The notes beneath the pieces were generated by a model that was not told where the DNA came from, did not search any database, and worked only from the letters and a program-made list of their open reading frames with translations. From assembly GCF_001556185.1 (NCBI RefSeq), contig NZ_LSIJ01000073.1, positions 1-44,429 of the forward strand: 44,429 nt of DNA, given 5' to 3'. This document shows positions 16,030-24,315 of this stretch, piece after piece (position 1 is the stretch's first letter; the number at the start of each line of letters is the position of its first letter). Source of the stretch: Sphingomonas sp. CCH10-B3 (GTDB lineage Bacteria > Pseudomonadota > Alphaproteobacteria > Sphingomonadales > Sphingomonadaceae). The translations under genes were made by a program, and so were the position numbers.

Positions 16030-17556
16030 TCATGCCCGCCCCGCCGTCACGATCGCAGAGACACGGCCTCGGGCAGTACCGGCGAGGTTGTATTGCGCCG
16101 TCGACCAGTGGATGTAGTCCTTCATCGAGGCGAAGAACTTCACTGCGCCGCCGAAGCCCAGGTGGACGTTCGACCTCGACTTGATGAAAGCGCGCTGCGC
16201 CGCGCGCACGGCGGCATAGCTGGCAGGATCGGAAGCGGCCGGGCGGCCGGTGATCGTTATGATGAACGGCAGGTCTTCGCCACCGTCGCAGTCGGCAACG
16301 AACCGGTCGACCAGATCCGGCAACGCCGCCGTATATGCCTCGATCGTGCTGCGCCCCGCGGTGATCGCCTCGGCATCGCCTTCGCCCTGACACCAGTGAA
16401 CGGCGCCCATGAACCACGAAAGGCCAGCGGCCGTCGCTGCCGCCTTCGCGGCGTTCAATTTGGCGATCGCGGCGGTGTATTTGTTGGGCCCGGTCGCCGA
16501 CCAATCCCCGAAGCCTTGCCCCGCGTCCGACGACGCGAGCAGCGACGAGCCCGGCGCCGCCGCCGGGACGATGATCACGCCGACCTTGCGGGCCTTGATG
16601 ATTTCGAGCGCCGTCGCCGGCAGCATCGAGCTGCCCGTCGTGTAGCCCGGCTTCGGATCACCGATCGGATCGCCGAGCACCTCGCTCAACGCCCCGTTGT
16701 GATACTGTTTGACCCACCCGGCGGGCAGCACGAGGGGGTTCTGATCCTCGTTATAGCCCGCCTCGTTCGACTGGCCGCAGCTGAACTCGATCTGCCATTC
16801 GGTCGGCGCGTCGGGCAGGCCGCCGGCTCCGGCATTGTCGATACGATCGTTCAGCTCCGCGCTCAGGACCGACGAGCGGATCTCGGCACGCGGCTCCAGC
16901 ACTTCGACGGCCGCCGCAAACCGCTGGCCAACACTGGGCGTCAGCGCGGCGGTCCCGCTGGATAGCACGCCCGGATAGGTGAAATGGCAGGTCGCATCGG
17001 CAAGATCGGTGCTGATGCCCACCCCGCCCGCAGGCGCGCTGAACAGCACATGCTGCGTTTCCTCGATCAGGTTGTTCAACGGCGTGCCGGATGCATCGGT
17101 CGCGTAGATTTTGGGGCCGGTCGCCGTTGCATTGGGAAGCTGGATAGCGCGCACGAACGTCAGATTGGGCAGCGTGCCCTCGGCGATCGTCAGCGCGGCC
17201 CGACCATCGCCGACCGACGAAATGCCGACCGCGATCCGCCCGATCCTGCGACGTCGCTCGGCCGGAAGGATCAGCGCACTGCTGTCGGGGACGAAGTCGA
17301 TCCCGCCGCGCGTTGCCGGATATTTGCCGACGAAGCTGCCATCATAATTGGTGATGTCGTCAAGGACGGCTGTTAGCGACCTGATTTCTTCGAGCGCGGC
17401 CTCGGCCGCGTCGGCTGCCTGTTGCGACGCTGCTGCAGTGAATGCCTGAACATCGGCACCGGTAGCAGCAACCTGCTTGCCATCCTGCCAGGCGGCAAAC
17501 TGATCGGCAGTCGACAGGGCGCGCGTCGGCGGCCCGTAATCCGGGATAGTGGGCAT
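16030..17556 (-). CDS. Tail fibre with SASA/SGNH-type esterase domain
   Basis: 508 residues. The N-terminal ~240 resemble fibre/attachment sequence with an Ala-rich helix (about 34-60). The C-terminal half has the sialate O-acetylesterase (SASA, SGNH-superfamily) layout: block I GQSN at 261-264 with nucleophile S263, block III HWCQGEGD at 387-394, and the Asp/His pair D480 and H483 in KDYIHW. Such domains deacetylate surface glycans, so this could be a receptor-modifying depolymerase-like fibre. The substrate is unknown. It is the last tail gene before the lysis cassette. Confidence 0.8.
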   Translation of the reverse strand: MPTIPDYGPPTRALSTADQFAAWQDGKQVAATGADVQAFTAAASQQAADAAEAALEEIRSLTAVLDDITNYDGSFVGKYPATRGGIDFVPDSSALILPAERRRRIGRIAVGISSVGDGRAALTIAEGTLPNLTFVRAIQLPNATATGPKIYATDASGTPLNNLIEETQHVLFSAPAGGVGISTDLADATCHFTYPGVLSSGTAALTPSVGQRFAAAVEVLEPRAEIRSSVLSAELNDRIDNAGAGGLPDAPTEWQIEFSCGQSNEAGYNEDQNPLVLPAGWVKQYHNGALSEVLGDPIGDPKPGYTTGSSMLPATALEIIKARKVGVIIVPAAAPGSSLLASSDAGQGFGDWSATGPNKYTAAIAKLNAAKAAATAAGLSWFMGAVHWCQGEGDAEAITAGRSTIEAYTAALPDLVDRFVADCDGGEDLPFIITITGRPAASDPASYAAVRAAQRAFIKSRSNVHLGFGGAVKFFASMKDYIHWSTAQYNLAGTARGRVSAIVTAGRA

Positions 17557-17598
17557 GGGTTTACTCGCAAGGTTGATGGAGTTGTCGGACGCGGTCGA

Positions 17599-18168
17599 TC
17601 AGTTGCCGACGGCGATCCAGTCGACGCCATCGATCGAATTGGTGGTGCCGCCGCCGCCCAGGTTCATGAACAGGGTCACTGAGGCTGCCGTTCGCGTCTG
17701 ACGCTGCGGCCAGATATCCTTGGTGTTCGTGCCGCTCGTGTTGACCGACACCGGGACAAGCGCCCAACATTTGTTGGGGAAAGCTGTGGTGAAGGTCACC
17801 GTCAGCGCACCTTCGCTCGACGTGCCGAGCGTCTGACCGACCTTGAGAATGAAACCACCTGCGAGCGGAATGCTCGCCTGATCGGTACCCGTCACCACGC
17901 CGCTGCTGCCGCCCGCCGGCACGAACAAAGTCTGCAGTGCGGTGAGCAGGTTCGTGATCGATGCCTTGTCGGGTGTAACGCTGCCGGCGGTGATCACGCT
18001 CATCAGCTCGCCCTGGATGCCGTTGCACCAATCGGGCGTCGGGATCGTCGGTGCGATGCCTGCCGCGAGGTCAGGCTGGGCGAACCAGCCGGGCGACGCG
18101 GCGCCGGTACCGGTGGCGAGCGGCGTCGGCCGCGTGGCCGCGCGCGTCGGCCCGTCGATCAATTGCAT
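17599..18168 (-). CDS. Tail fibre protein with gp53-like C-terminal domain
   Basis: 189 residues. The N-terminus (AATRPTPLATGTGAASPGWF) and DWCNGIQGELMSVI are typical of tail fibres in Mu- and P2-like phages. The C-terminal half, from GGFILKVGQTLGTSS through VTFTTAFPNKCWALVPV, matches the receptor-contacting gp53-like C-terminal domain. It follows the baseplate gene gp48 and precedes the esterase fibre, so it probably forms part of the distal fibre. Confidence 0.75.
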   Translation of the reverse strand: MQLIDGPTRAATRPTPLATGTGAASPGWFAQPDLAAGIAPTIPTPDWCNGIQGELMSVITAGSVTPDKASITNLLTALQTLFVPAGGSSGVVTGTDQASIPLAGGFILKVGQTLGTSSEGALTVTFTTAFPNKCWALVPVSVNTSGTNTKDIWPQRQTRTAASVTLFMNLGGGGTTNSIDGVDWIAVGN

Positions 18169-18181
18169 GAGTGTTTCCTGA

Positions 18182-18931
18182 TCAGCTGAGAAGAATGACT
18201 TTGGTCTCGGCGGGCTTGATCCGTTCGAGCTCGCACATCAGCACCGATGGCGAGAGGCCGCCGTGATTGGTGACGACGGTGACACCCCAGACGAAATACC
18301 AGTCGGGCGCCCCGATCCCGTTCACCCCGTCAATCGGCGTGCGGCCGATGCGGAATGGCGAATAGGTCGCAATGGTGATCTCGAAGCCGAGCGTCGCGGC
18401 GAAGTCGATATAGCGCTGGCGCGACAGCCCGCCCTTGCGGGTGAAGCGCGAAGCGACCTGCGCCGCCCTGTCGGCAAAGCTCGGCGTGCCGCCGAGACAG
18501 GCGTCGGGCAGCCCGAGCGTCGCTTCCCATTCGGGCAGCATCGGCGAGATCGACCCGGGCAACGATGTGTCGAGCAAGCCCGATGCATCGGCATCGAGAC
18601 GCTCGAGACTGGCAGCGAGACCCGCCAGCACCTTACGCTGGGTGCTGTCGGGGTCCTCGGACCAGGCGCGGCCGCGGGGCAGCAGTGCCGCCAGCGCCGC
18701 CGTATAATCTTCGACGGTAAAGCGCGCATTGCCGTCAAGCTCGGGCGTCGGCAATGCGGTTGGCGCGCGATCGGGGATCGGCGGCGCCACCGGCAGTGCG
18801 ATCGGCGCCGCCGGCGGCGTCGGTACGACCGGGATTGGATCGGGCGTCGGCTGGCCAGGCGTGATCGGCGTATAGACGGGATTGCCGTCGAACCCGTCGT
18901 CACCGTCGAATTTGGGCGCCGTCAGCGTCAC
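18182..18931 (-). CDS. Baseplate/tail protein, Mu gp48 (YmfQ, DUF2313) family
   Basis: 249 residues. The conserved DUF2313 part begins near residue 72 (FTVEDYTAALAALLPRGRAW) and includes PEWEATLGLPDACLG and KGGLSRQRYIDFAATLGFEI, as in Mu gp48. Residues about 20-65 are an unusual Pro-rich linker. It is a baseplate protein linking wedge to fibres. The start overlaps the gp47-like stop (ATGA at 18928-18931). Confidence 0.85.
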   Translation of the reverse strand: MTLTAPKFDGDDGFDGNPVYTPITPGQPTPDPIPVVPTPPAAPIALPVAPPIPDRAPTALPTPELDGNARFTVEDYTAALAALLPRGRAWSEDPDSTQRKVLAGLAASLERLDADASGLLDTSLPGSISPMLPEWEATLGLPDACLGGTPSFADRAAQVASRFTRKGGLSRQRYIDFAATLGFEITIATYSPFRIGRTPIDGVNGIGAPDWYFVWGVTVVTNHGGLSPSVLMCELERIKPAETKVILLS

Positions 18932-20067
18932 GCGTAAGTCACCGTGCCACGCACCGGTAGCGCGCCGGCGTTGGAAATGATGTTGCCGGTACCGCCATGC
19001 TCGACCGTTCCGGCCGACCCCGTCACAGCGGTGATAACGAACCCGGCCGCAGCGGTCACGCCGGCGATCGCCGCCTCAATGTCACCGATATAGGCAATGC
19101 CCCCCGGTGCAGCGCCGGCATAGAGCGCTGCGTCGATCGCCGCGGCGATCGCGGCCTTGGTGGCATCGCTCGCGCCCGTCAGCCCCGCAATGGTGAAGTC
19201 GAGCGTGTTGGCGACGGGCGCAACCGCGTAGACTACCGACTGGACGGTCTGGCGCGGAAAAATGGCGTTGGCGACGGTGAGCTGATCGCCCGTCGCGGTC
19301 GTGTCGCGCGTTTCGTAAGTCGCACAGCCATTGGTGCCTTGCGGAAAGCCGGCATGCGCTGCCTGGGCTGCGTCCATCATGAAGAAGATGCCGATCGTAC
19401 CCGGCCCCTGGATCGACGGTTGGATCCACGCGCGCGTGACACCGGGGATTTCGCGTGCCCAACGGGCATAGTCGGTGATCGAGCCGCCCTGTTCGGGATT
19501 GGCAAAGGCCTCCATCATGCGGCTGCGCAGCTCGTTGTCGCGCTCGACATCGATGCCGCCGCCGATCGCGCCATAAGCGGCACCTGTACCGGTGACGCCG
19601 CTGATCGCGATGCCAAGCGACAACACGGTTGCGTCGGGCGCATTGCCATCGGCGCCGCCGGTCATGGCGCGAATCGGTGCATCGATGTGACCACCGCTTT
19701 CGTTCGCCAACGCCGTGGTCACATAAGCCACGCCGTCGCTGCGCGTCACCGGCTGCCCCGCCGCGATCGACTTGCCCGCCGTCGCGGCAAAACGCGCGGT
19801 GCCATAGGCTTTTGTGGCAGGCTTGCGCGTCACTTTGGCCAGTGCGGCCCAGCCTTCGAGATATTCGTCGGTCGCCGTGAACGGCACGCTCTGACGCGCG
19901 ATCCAGTCAAGATAGCCATAGAGCCCGTGCGCGGCCGCTGCCTGCACGTCGCCGATGATGCCGATGTTCGAATAGCGGAAGCGCGCCTCGAGGCCGGGCA
20001 GCGCCGCGTCGATATCGGCGGCGACCTGCGCGCGCTGTTCGGTGAGTGAAGGGCGCGGGAAAGGCAT
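18928..20067 (-). CDS. Baseplate J-like protein (Mu gp47 family)
   Basis: A 379-residue wedge component of the contractile-tail baseplate. The family block RPSLTEQRAQVAADIDAALP opens the protein, followed by the J-family core (YLEGWAALAKVTRKPATKA, GADGNAP, ELRSRMMEAFANPEQGGS and DYARWAREIPGVTRAWI). The start at 20067 forms a TGATG junction with the gp46-like gene. The order gp46-gp47-gp48 is that of Mu. Confidence 0.9.
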   Translation of the reverse strand: MPFPRPSLTEQRAQVAADIDAALPGLEARFRYSNIGIIGDVQAAAAHGLYGYLDWIARQSVPFTATDEYLEGWAALAKVTRKPATKAYGTARFAATAGKSIAAGQPVTRSDGVAYVTTALANESGGHIDAPIRAMTGGADGNAPDATVLSLGIAISGVTGTGAAYGAIGGGIDVERDNELRSRMMEAFANPEQGGSITDYARWAREIPGVTRAWIQPSIQGPGTIGIFFMMDAAQAAHAGFPQGTNGCATYETRDTTATGDQLTVANAIFPRQTVQSVVYAVAPVANTLDFTIAGLTGASDATKAAIAAAIDAALYAGAAPGGIAYIGDIEAAIAGVTAAAGFVITAVTGSAGTVEHGGTGNIISNAGALPVRGTVTYA

Positions 20068-20582
20068 CAGGTGGCGCTCCAGGCAGCGGAAAAGGCAAGC
20101 GCGCGGCGGGTACCATCGGCGCGCCGGATAATGACCAGGGCACCCAGCATGCCGGGGCGCGTCCATTCGGTGGTGACATCGACTGCGGCGGCGACATCGT
20201 CTTCGACCAGCCACGCCAGCGCGTCCTCGATGTCGCGCTTGACCAGCGCGAGCGTGACCGGCACCTGCTTGGCACGCAGGCGCAGCCACAGCTTCGATCC
20301 GATCGGGCCGCCCCACCAACCGCGCGGATCGTCGGAACCATCGGCAATCACGTCGTCGGCCGAGGCGACGGCATCGGTGAACAGGCTGATCACGACTGCC
20401 GTCATCAGATCGTCGCCGCCGAGCAGATCGCCGCCAGCGGTGAAGATGGAATTGATCGGCAGCCCGTTCTGGTCGGTGACGCTGTTGCCGTCCTCGTCGG
20501 TCCAGATCACCTGATTGGCGGCAGTCGGCACCCAGTCGCCGACGCCGCGACCGGTGTCCCAGCGCGTGATGAGATCAGGCAT
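20067..20582 (-). CDS. Baseplate protein, GP46 family
   Basis: 171 residues. Features of the GP46 family include LITRWDTGRGVGDWV at the start, LMTAVVISLFTDAVASADD and DPRGWWGG. In Mu-like phages this protein is part of the baseplate wedge. The start at 20582 has a GAAGGG site about 10 bases upstream. Just before it lies a very stable hairpin described separately. Confidence 0.88.
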   Translation of the reverse strand: MPDLITRWDTGRGVGDWVPTAANQVIWTDEDGNSVTDQNGLPINSIFTAGGDLLGGDDLMTAVVISLFTDAVASADDVIADGSDDPRGWWGGPIGSKLWLRLRAKQVPVTLALVKRDIEDALAWLVEDDVAAAVDVTTEWTRPGMLGALVIIRRADGTRRALAFSAAWSAT

Positions 20583-20615
20583 GTTTTGCGAACCCTTCGG
20601 CTTCGGTTCGCGGCG

Positions 20616-20685
20616 CCGGCCCGCTCCCCCACCCGGCCACCCAGATGATACTTCCGTTGGGTGGCCGGGTGGGGGAGCGGGCCGG
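20616..20685. repeat. 28-bp perfect inverted repeat in the tail operon
   Basis: Left arm 20616-20643 and right arm 20658-20685 are exact reverse complements, separated by 14 bases. Each arm is about 85% G+C. It lies in the 136-base gap between the gp45-like and gp46-like genes, so every tail transcript would carry the hairpin. No T-run follows on either strand, so a simple intrinsic terminator is unlikely. It could set relative expression, protect an mRNA end, or be a mobile palindromic repeat. Confidence 0.9.
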
Positions 20686-20718
20686 TACCGCACCTGTTTC
20701 GCCGCAGCGAAACGGCAA

Positions 20719-21294
20719 TCAAACGTCGTGGTCGGTCAGGCCGGTCGAGCCGCTGCCTGTCTGGACGCCGGTGTGCTTGTGCGCGTGATAGGCGTCGCGC
20801 AGGCCATTGAGGCTGACGTTGGTGCCATCGGCGCGGCTGACGACGTCGCCGGTCACCTCGAGCGTATCGGCTTCGATCCGTACCTTCTCGCTCGCCTTGA
20901 TCGTGAGCGTGGTGCAATTCTCGATCGAGGCCGCAAGCCCCGCGCAGTCGATCTGGAGGCCATCCTCGGTCAGCACGATCTTGGCGCCGCGCACGTCGTA
21001 GATCGCGACGTCGCCGGGCTTCAGCCCCTTGATCCGCGAAGGCCGGTGACTGGTCGCGATCGCGACCCGGCCCGAGCGATCGCCGAGCAAGCCGATCACC
21101 AATATTTCGCTGTCGACCGGGGGCACGCTGGTAAAGCCGAATTCCATCACGCGGCGCACCTTGTCGGTGATGCGATCCTTGAAGCCGCTGCCGGCCGCGC
21201 GCTCGGTCAGCTGCACGAGCTGCAGCTCGCCGTCGTCGTCGACCATCGTGACATGGCCGACGCCGAACAGGTTGAGCAGAAAATCCTTGATCAT
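20719..21294 (-). CDS. Baseplate assembly protein V (Mu gp45 family)
   Basis: A 191-residue spike/hub component. It shows an OB-like start, with FGFTSVPPVDSEILVIGLLG and the VAIATSHRPSRIKGLKPGDV block. A beta-strand repeat region (KIVLTEDGLQIDC, TIKASEKVRIEADTLEVTGD) follows, ending with the HAHKHTGVQTGSGSTG metal-site-like segment of gpV-type spikes. The start at 21294 overlaps the gp44-like stop by ATGA. Confidence 0.88.
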   Translation of the reverse strand: MIKDFLLNLFGVGHVTMVDDDGELQLVQLTERAAGSGFKDRITDKVRRVMEFGFTSVPPVDSEILVIGLLGDRSGRVAIATSHRPSRIKGLKPGDVAIYDVRGAKIVLTEDGLQIDCAGLAASIENCTTLTIKASEKVRIEADTLEVTGDVVSRADGTNVSLNGLRDAYHAHKHTGVQTGSGSTGLTDHDV

Positions 21295-22421
21295 TGCGCC
21301 GGTGCCGGTGCCGGTGCCACGTCGACCGCGGCGATCGGCTGCAGCGAGATCGGTTCGATCGACAGACCTTCCTTGGGCATCAATACCAGGTCGGCTGTCG
21401 TGCCATTGTCGTTCGATCGCCGGAACGTGACTTCGGTCAAAATGAGTGGGGTGCCGCCACGATTGCGCGGCAGTTCGACCGGGATCAAGGTGTTGGGCGT
21501 CCACAGTTTCCCGCCGCTGTCGCGCCACGAGTCGACCGTGGCGCGCACGAGATTGCCACGCCCTGCGCGCCGGTTGGCCTCCCAGCGGGCGCGCTTTTCG
21601 GTGAAGGCCTTGATGTCGACCGCGCCGCTTTCGACGAAGATGTCGAGCTGGCGGTGCCGCTTCACGTTCAGATCGTTCACCTGATAGAAGAAGTTCGATC
21701 CCGGGATATCCTGAAACGGATCAACGCTGAAATACATGCAGACATAGTTGCTGAACCGCCCGTCGATGCTGTTCTCTACATTGAAGCGCAGCACATTCTT
21801 GCCATAGGCAATGCCGCTCATGGCCGTCTTGCTGCCGACGCTGCTCAGGATCAGCTTGCCGTCACCATCCTCAAAAGCGATCAGCCCAGCATTGCGCGCG
21901 ACGCGCTGAATGATTTCGGCGGGCGTTTCGCTGTAATTGACGTTGAACTGCGGCACTTTCGGCCCCGCGCTGGCGCCCTCGCCCAGCTCGACGGCAATCC
22001 CATAGGGCTGGGCCAGTTTGGTCGCGATCTGCAGCGCGTCGCTGTCGGCGATCTGGCCGCCCTCCCACTCGGCCGAGCAATCGACCAGGTCCTGCGTCTT
22101 GCCGCGACCGAGCAGCGAAATCATGTGCGACCGCGCATCGGCAGTCTCGCTGTCGCGGTCGACATAGCCGGTGATGACAGGGTCATTGCCCATCAGCACG
22201 CGGCATTCATCACCGGCCTTCGCGTTCAGTCCCGGCTTGGCCGATACCGATACGGCAAAGCTGTTGGGGAAGCCTTCGACGCGCAGCGTGATTTCGACAT
22301 TTTCCCAGCCGCTCAGTTCCTGCCCGTTGACGAACAGGGTGACGTCGTTGGGGTCACGCTTGTCAGCCTTCGCCGTCACCGTGACTTCGGTTGGTGCATC
22401 GTTAGCGATCGGGTCGGGCAT
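21291..22421 (-). CDS. Baseplate hub protein (Mu gp44 family)
   Basis: 376 residues with the gp44/gpD-like hub pattern: VTLFVNGQELSGWENVEITL at the start, then FAVSVSAKPG, ITGYVDRDSE and SHMISLLGRGKTQDLVDCSA. The central part (YSETPAEIIQRVARNAGLIA) and WRDSGGKLWTPNTLIPV follow. In Mu this protein caps the tail tube at the baseplate. Its start forms a TGATG junction with the gp43-like stop, so the two are probably coupled. Confidence 0.85.
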   Translation of the reverse strand: MPDPIANDAPTEVTVTAKADKRDPNDVTLFVNGQELSGWENVEITLRVEGFPNSFAVSVSAKPGLNAKAGDECRVLMGNDPVITGYVDRDSETADARSHMISLLGRGKTQDLVDCSAEWEGGQIADSDALQIATKLAQPYGIAVELGEGASAGPKVPQFNVNYSETPAEIIQRVARNAGLIAFEDGDGKLILSSVGSKTAMSGIAYGKNVLRFNVENSIDGRFSNYVCMYFSVDPFQDIPGSNFFYQVNDLNVKRHRQLDIFVESGAVDIKAFTEKRARWEANRRAGRGNLVRATVDSWRDSGGKLWTPNTLIPVELPRNRGGTPLILTEVTFRRSNDNGTTADLVLMPKEGLSIEPISLQPIAAVDVAPAPAPAQ

Positions 22422-23749
22422 CAGCGGGCAAGCCCCTGAAATTCGGTCGGCATGAACAGCGGATGGATCGCAAGTGTTTCCGCCTCGAGCTCGGCGCTGC
22501 GCGTCGCGTCGCGATAATAGCGCTGCGCGAGCATGAGCGACGGGCGCGGCGCGTCGGGGCGGAACTTGCGCAGGCTCGGCAAGGGGCCGGCGCGGCGGCG
22601 CAGCTCGGTGACGAGCGCCGCGCGAATGGCGCGAAGCGCGCGAAAACTGTCATCCTCGCCGGCATCGGCGGCATGGGTCGCAAGATCGTCGAGCAGCGGG
22701 GCGATCAGGTTGATCAGCGCGATCGCGTCGTCGGTGCTCGACAATTGATAATCAGCCACGGCGCTCGCGAGCTCGGCCGCAATCGCGCGCTGCAGGATGG
22801 CAACCAGCGCGCGACCGATCTGCGTCTTTGCCTCGGCACGCTCCGATTCGAATCGAGCAAGTCTGACGAGCAGCCGGACGGCATCACCCGGATCGGCGCA
22901 GGCGGCTACCAGCGATGCGACCAGTGCCGCCGCAGCCGAAGCAATATCGGTCGTATCGGCCAGCGCCGTCGTCGCGATTGCCTTGCCGAGCGCCATCGAT
23001 GCCTCGAGCATCGCCGCGCGCGCGATCGTCGCGGCCGTCGCCAGATCGGCAACCGTCGTGGCGTCGCTGTAGATGCTCCGCGCGCGCCCGTCGCGGCCGA
23101 CATTGCCGCGCCCTGCGAAGCGCCCGTAATTGCCCGGCAGTTGCGTCGCAAGGCCGGACAGGGCCGTCGCATCGCGACCCAGCGACAAAGTGCGCGTGGC
23201 CCAGCTCGCGCCGGTGGAATTGAGTGCCTTGCGCCCGCCGCCAGCGGCCAGCTTGGCCGCGACGGCAATGGCGCGCACGCCGTCGACGACGAGCGCGGCG
23301 ATCGCGAGGTTCTTCGCCGACAGCAAGCCGCTGTCCTGGCTGAGCGCGGAGGGAAACTGGCGCTTGCCGCTTTCGACAAATTCGATGTCGAGGTCCGACA
23401 CCCGCCCTGCGCCGAGATCGGCACCAATGCTGAAGCGCGACACCCGTACGTTGAGGATACCGAGCGTCGGATGGGTGAGCGTTCCCTCGCCTCCCTTCTC
23501 AAGCGCGGCGAGCAGCAGCAGCCGCTGCAACTGGATTGGCCCGCCGGCAAAGACGACGTCGCCATCGACGATGAAGCCGCGAAAACGGAAGCGCCGCGCC
23601 TCGCGCCCCATGTCCTCGGTCCAGGGCGTGTCGCGTCCCGGATATTGATGGACGACGACGCGGCGACCGCCGCCGACATCGTCGTTGATGACGGCAAAGG
23701 GCGCCCCGCGAAAGGACGCGGGCAGCAATCCTTTCGCCAAAAGCGCCAT
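22421..23749 (-). CDS. DNA circularisation N-terminal domain protein (Mu gp43 family)
   Basis: 442 residues. The N-terminal ~100 match the DNA circularisation protein N-terminus (PASFRGAPFAVINDDVGGGR, YPGRDTPWTEDMGREARRF, LLLLAALEKGGEGTLTHPT), found in Mu-like and related phages next to the tape measure. The rest is Ala-rich and helical. Despite the name it is generally viewed as a baseplate/tail component. Separated from the tape measure by a plus-strand gene, which is unusual. Confidence 0.82.
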   Translation of the reverse strand: MALLAKGLLPASFRGAPFAVINDDVGGGRRVVVHQYPGRDTPWTEDMGREARRFRFRGFIVDGDVVFAGGPIQLQRLLLLAALEKGGEGTLTHPTLGILNVRVSRFSIGADLGAGRVSDLDIEFVESGKRQFPSALSQDSGLLSAKNLAIAALVVDGVRAIAVAAKLAAGGGRKALNSTGASWATRTLSLGRDATALSGLATQLPGNYGRFAGRGNVGRDGRARSIYSDATTVADLATAATIARAAMLEASMALGKAIATTALADTTDIASAAAALVASLVAACADPGDAVRLLVRLARFESERAEAKTQIGRALVAILQRAIAAELASAVADYQLSSTDDAIALINLIAPLLDDLATHAADAGEDDSFRALRAIRAALVTELRRRAGPLPSLRKFRPDAPRPSLMLAQRYYRDATRSAELEAETLAIHPLFMPTEFQGLAR

Positions 23750-23829
23750 TTCGGTCCCTTCAGTCTATCGACTCGAATGGAGTCCTCGGCCAACTTGCGA
23801 GCGGGCTGAGGTTGTGATCGGATCGGGCA

Positions 23830-24315
23830 ATGGGCGTTCAGGCGGGGGAGTATGAAGCCACCGTGATCGGCGGCGTCCGCAACATCATCGTCGATTATGT
23901 CGACGGCGAGGGTGTTGCCTCGACCCGCGAGATCGTGCCGTTCAAGCTGCGCGGCACGATCAACACCGCCCAAAAGTTCAAGATCCTGTACATTGAGGCG
24001 CGCTGCCTGACCGCCAAAGCCAACCGCACGTTTCGCGTCGACCGCTTGCGATCGATCGCCGACGCGCGCACGGGCGAGATGCTCTCGCTCGATGACTGGC
24101 TAAAAGCCGTTCAGATCAAAGACCCGGTTGCCATCACCCTAGACCGTGCTGTTGAGGCGCCCGTCACGCCGCAGGTTGAATATGTTCAGGTCCGGCGCGG
24201 CCCGCGCTGGCGATGGCTGATCATCCTGCTCATGATCGGCTATGTGATCGGTCGTTATCGATTGATCCGCTGGGCGCTGCGCGCAGCGGGGCAGCATTGG
24301 GGATTGTGGCTTTAG
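23830..24315 (+). CDS. WYL-like protein with C-terminal membrane anchor (moron)
   Basis: 161 residues on the opposite strand to the surrounding tail operon. Residues about 8-90 show the WYL pattern: VRNIIVDYVDGEGVASTREI, then ARCLTAKANRTFRVDRLRSI and DARTGEMLSLDDWL. WYL domains bind ligands or nucleic acids in regulators and defence proteins. A strongly hydrophobic segment (WLIILLMIGYVIGRY, about 128-142) anchors the C-terminus. Its stop overlaps the tape-measure stop by 2-3 bases (convergent). No strong promoter is visible in the 80-bp gap. Function unknown; a lysogenic-conversion role is inferred from position and orientation. Confidence 0.6.
   Translation: MGVQAGEYEATVIGGVRNIIVDYVDGEGVASTREIVPFKLRGTINTAQKFKILYIEARCLTAKANRTFRVDRLRSIADARTGEMLSLDDWLKAVQIKDPVAITLDRAVEAPVTPQVEYVQVRRGPRWRWLIILLMIGYVIGRYRLIRWALRAAGQHWGLWL

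Noticed and set aside
23750..23829. A promoter for the WYL-like gene (TTGCGA with TCGGAT)
   Set aside because: The -10 match is poor and the spacing is the only support; not listed as a feature.
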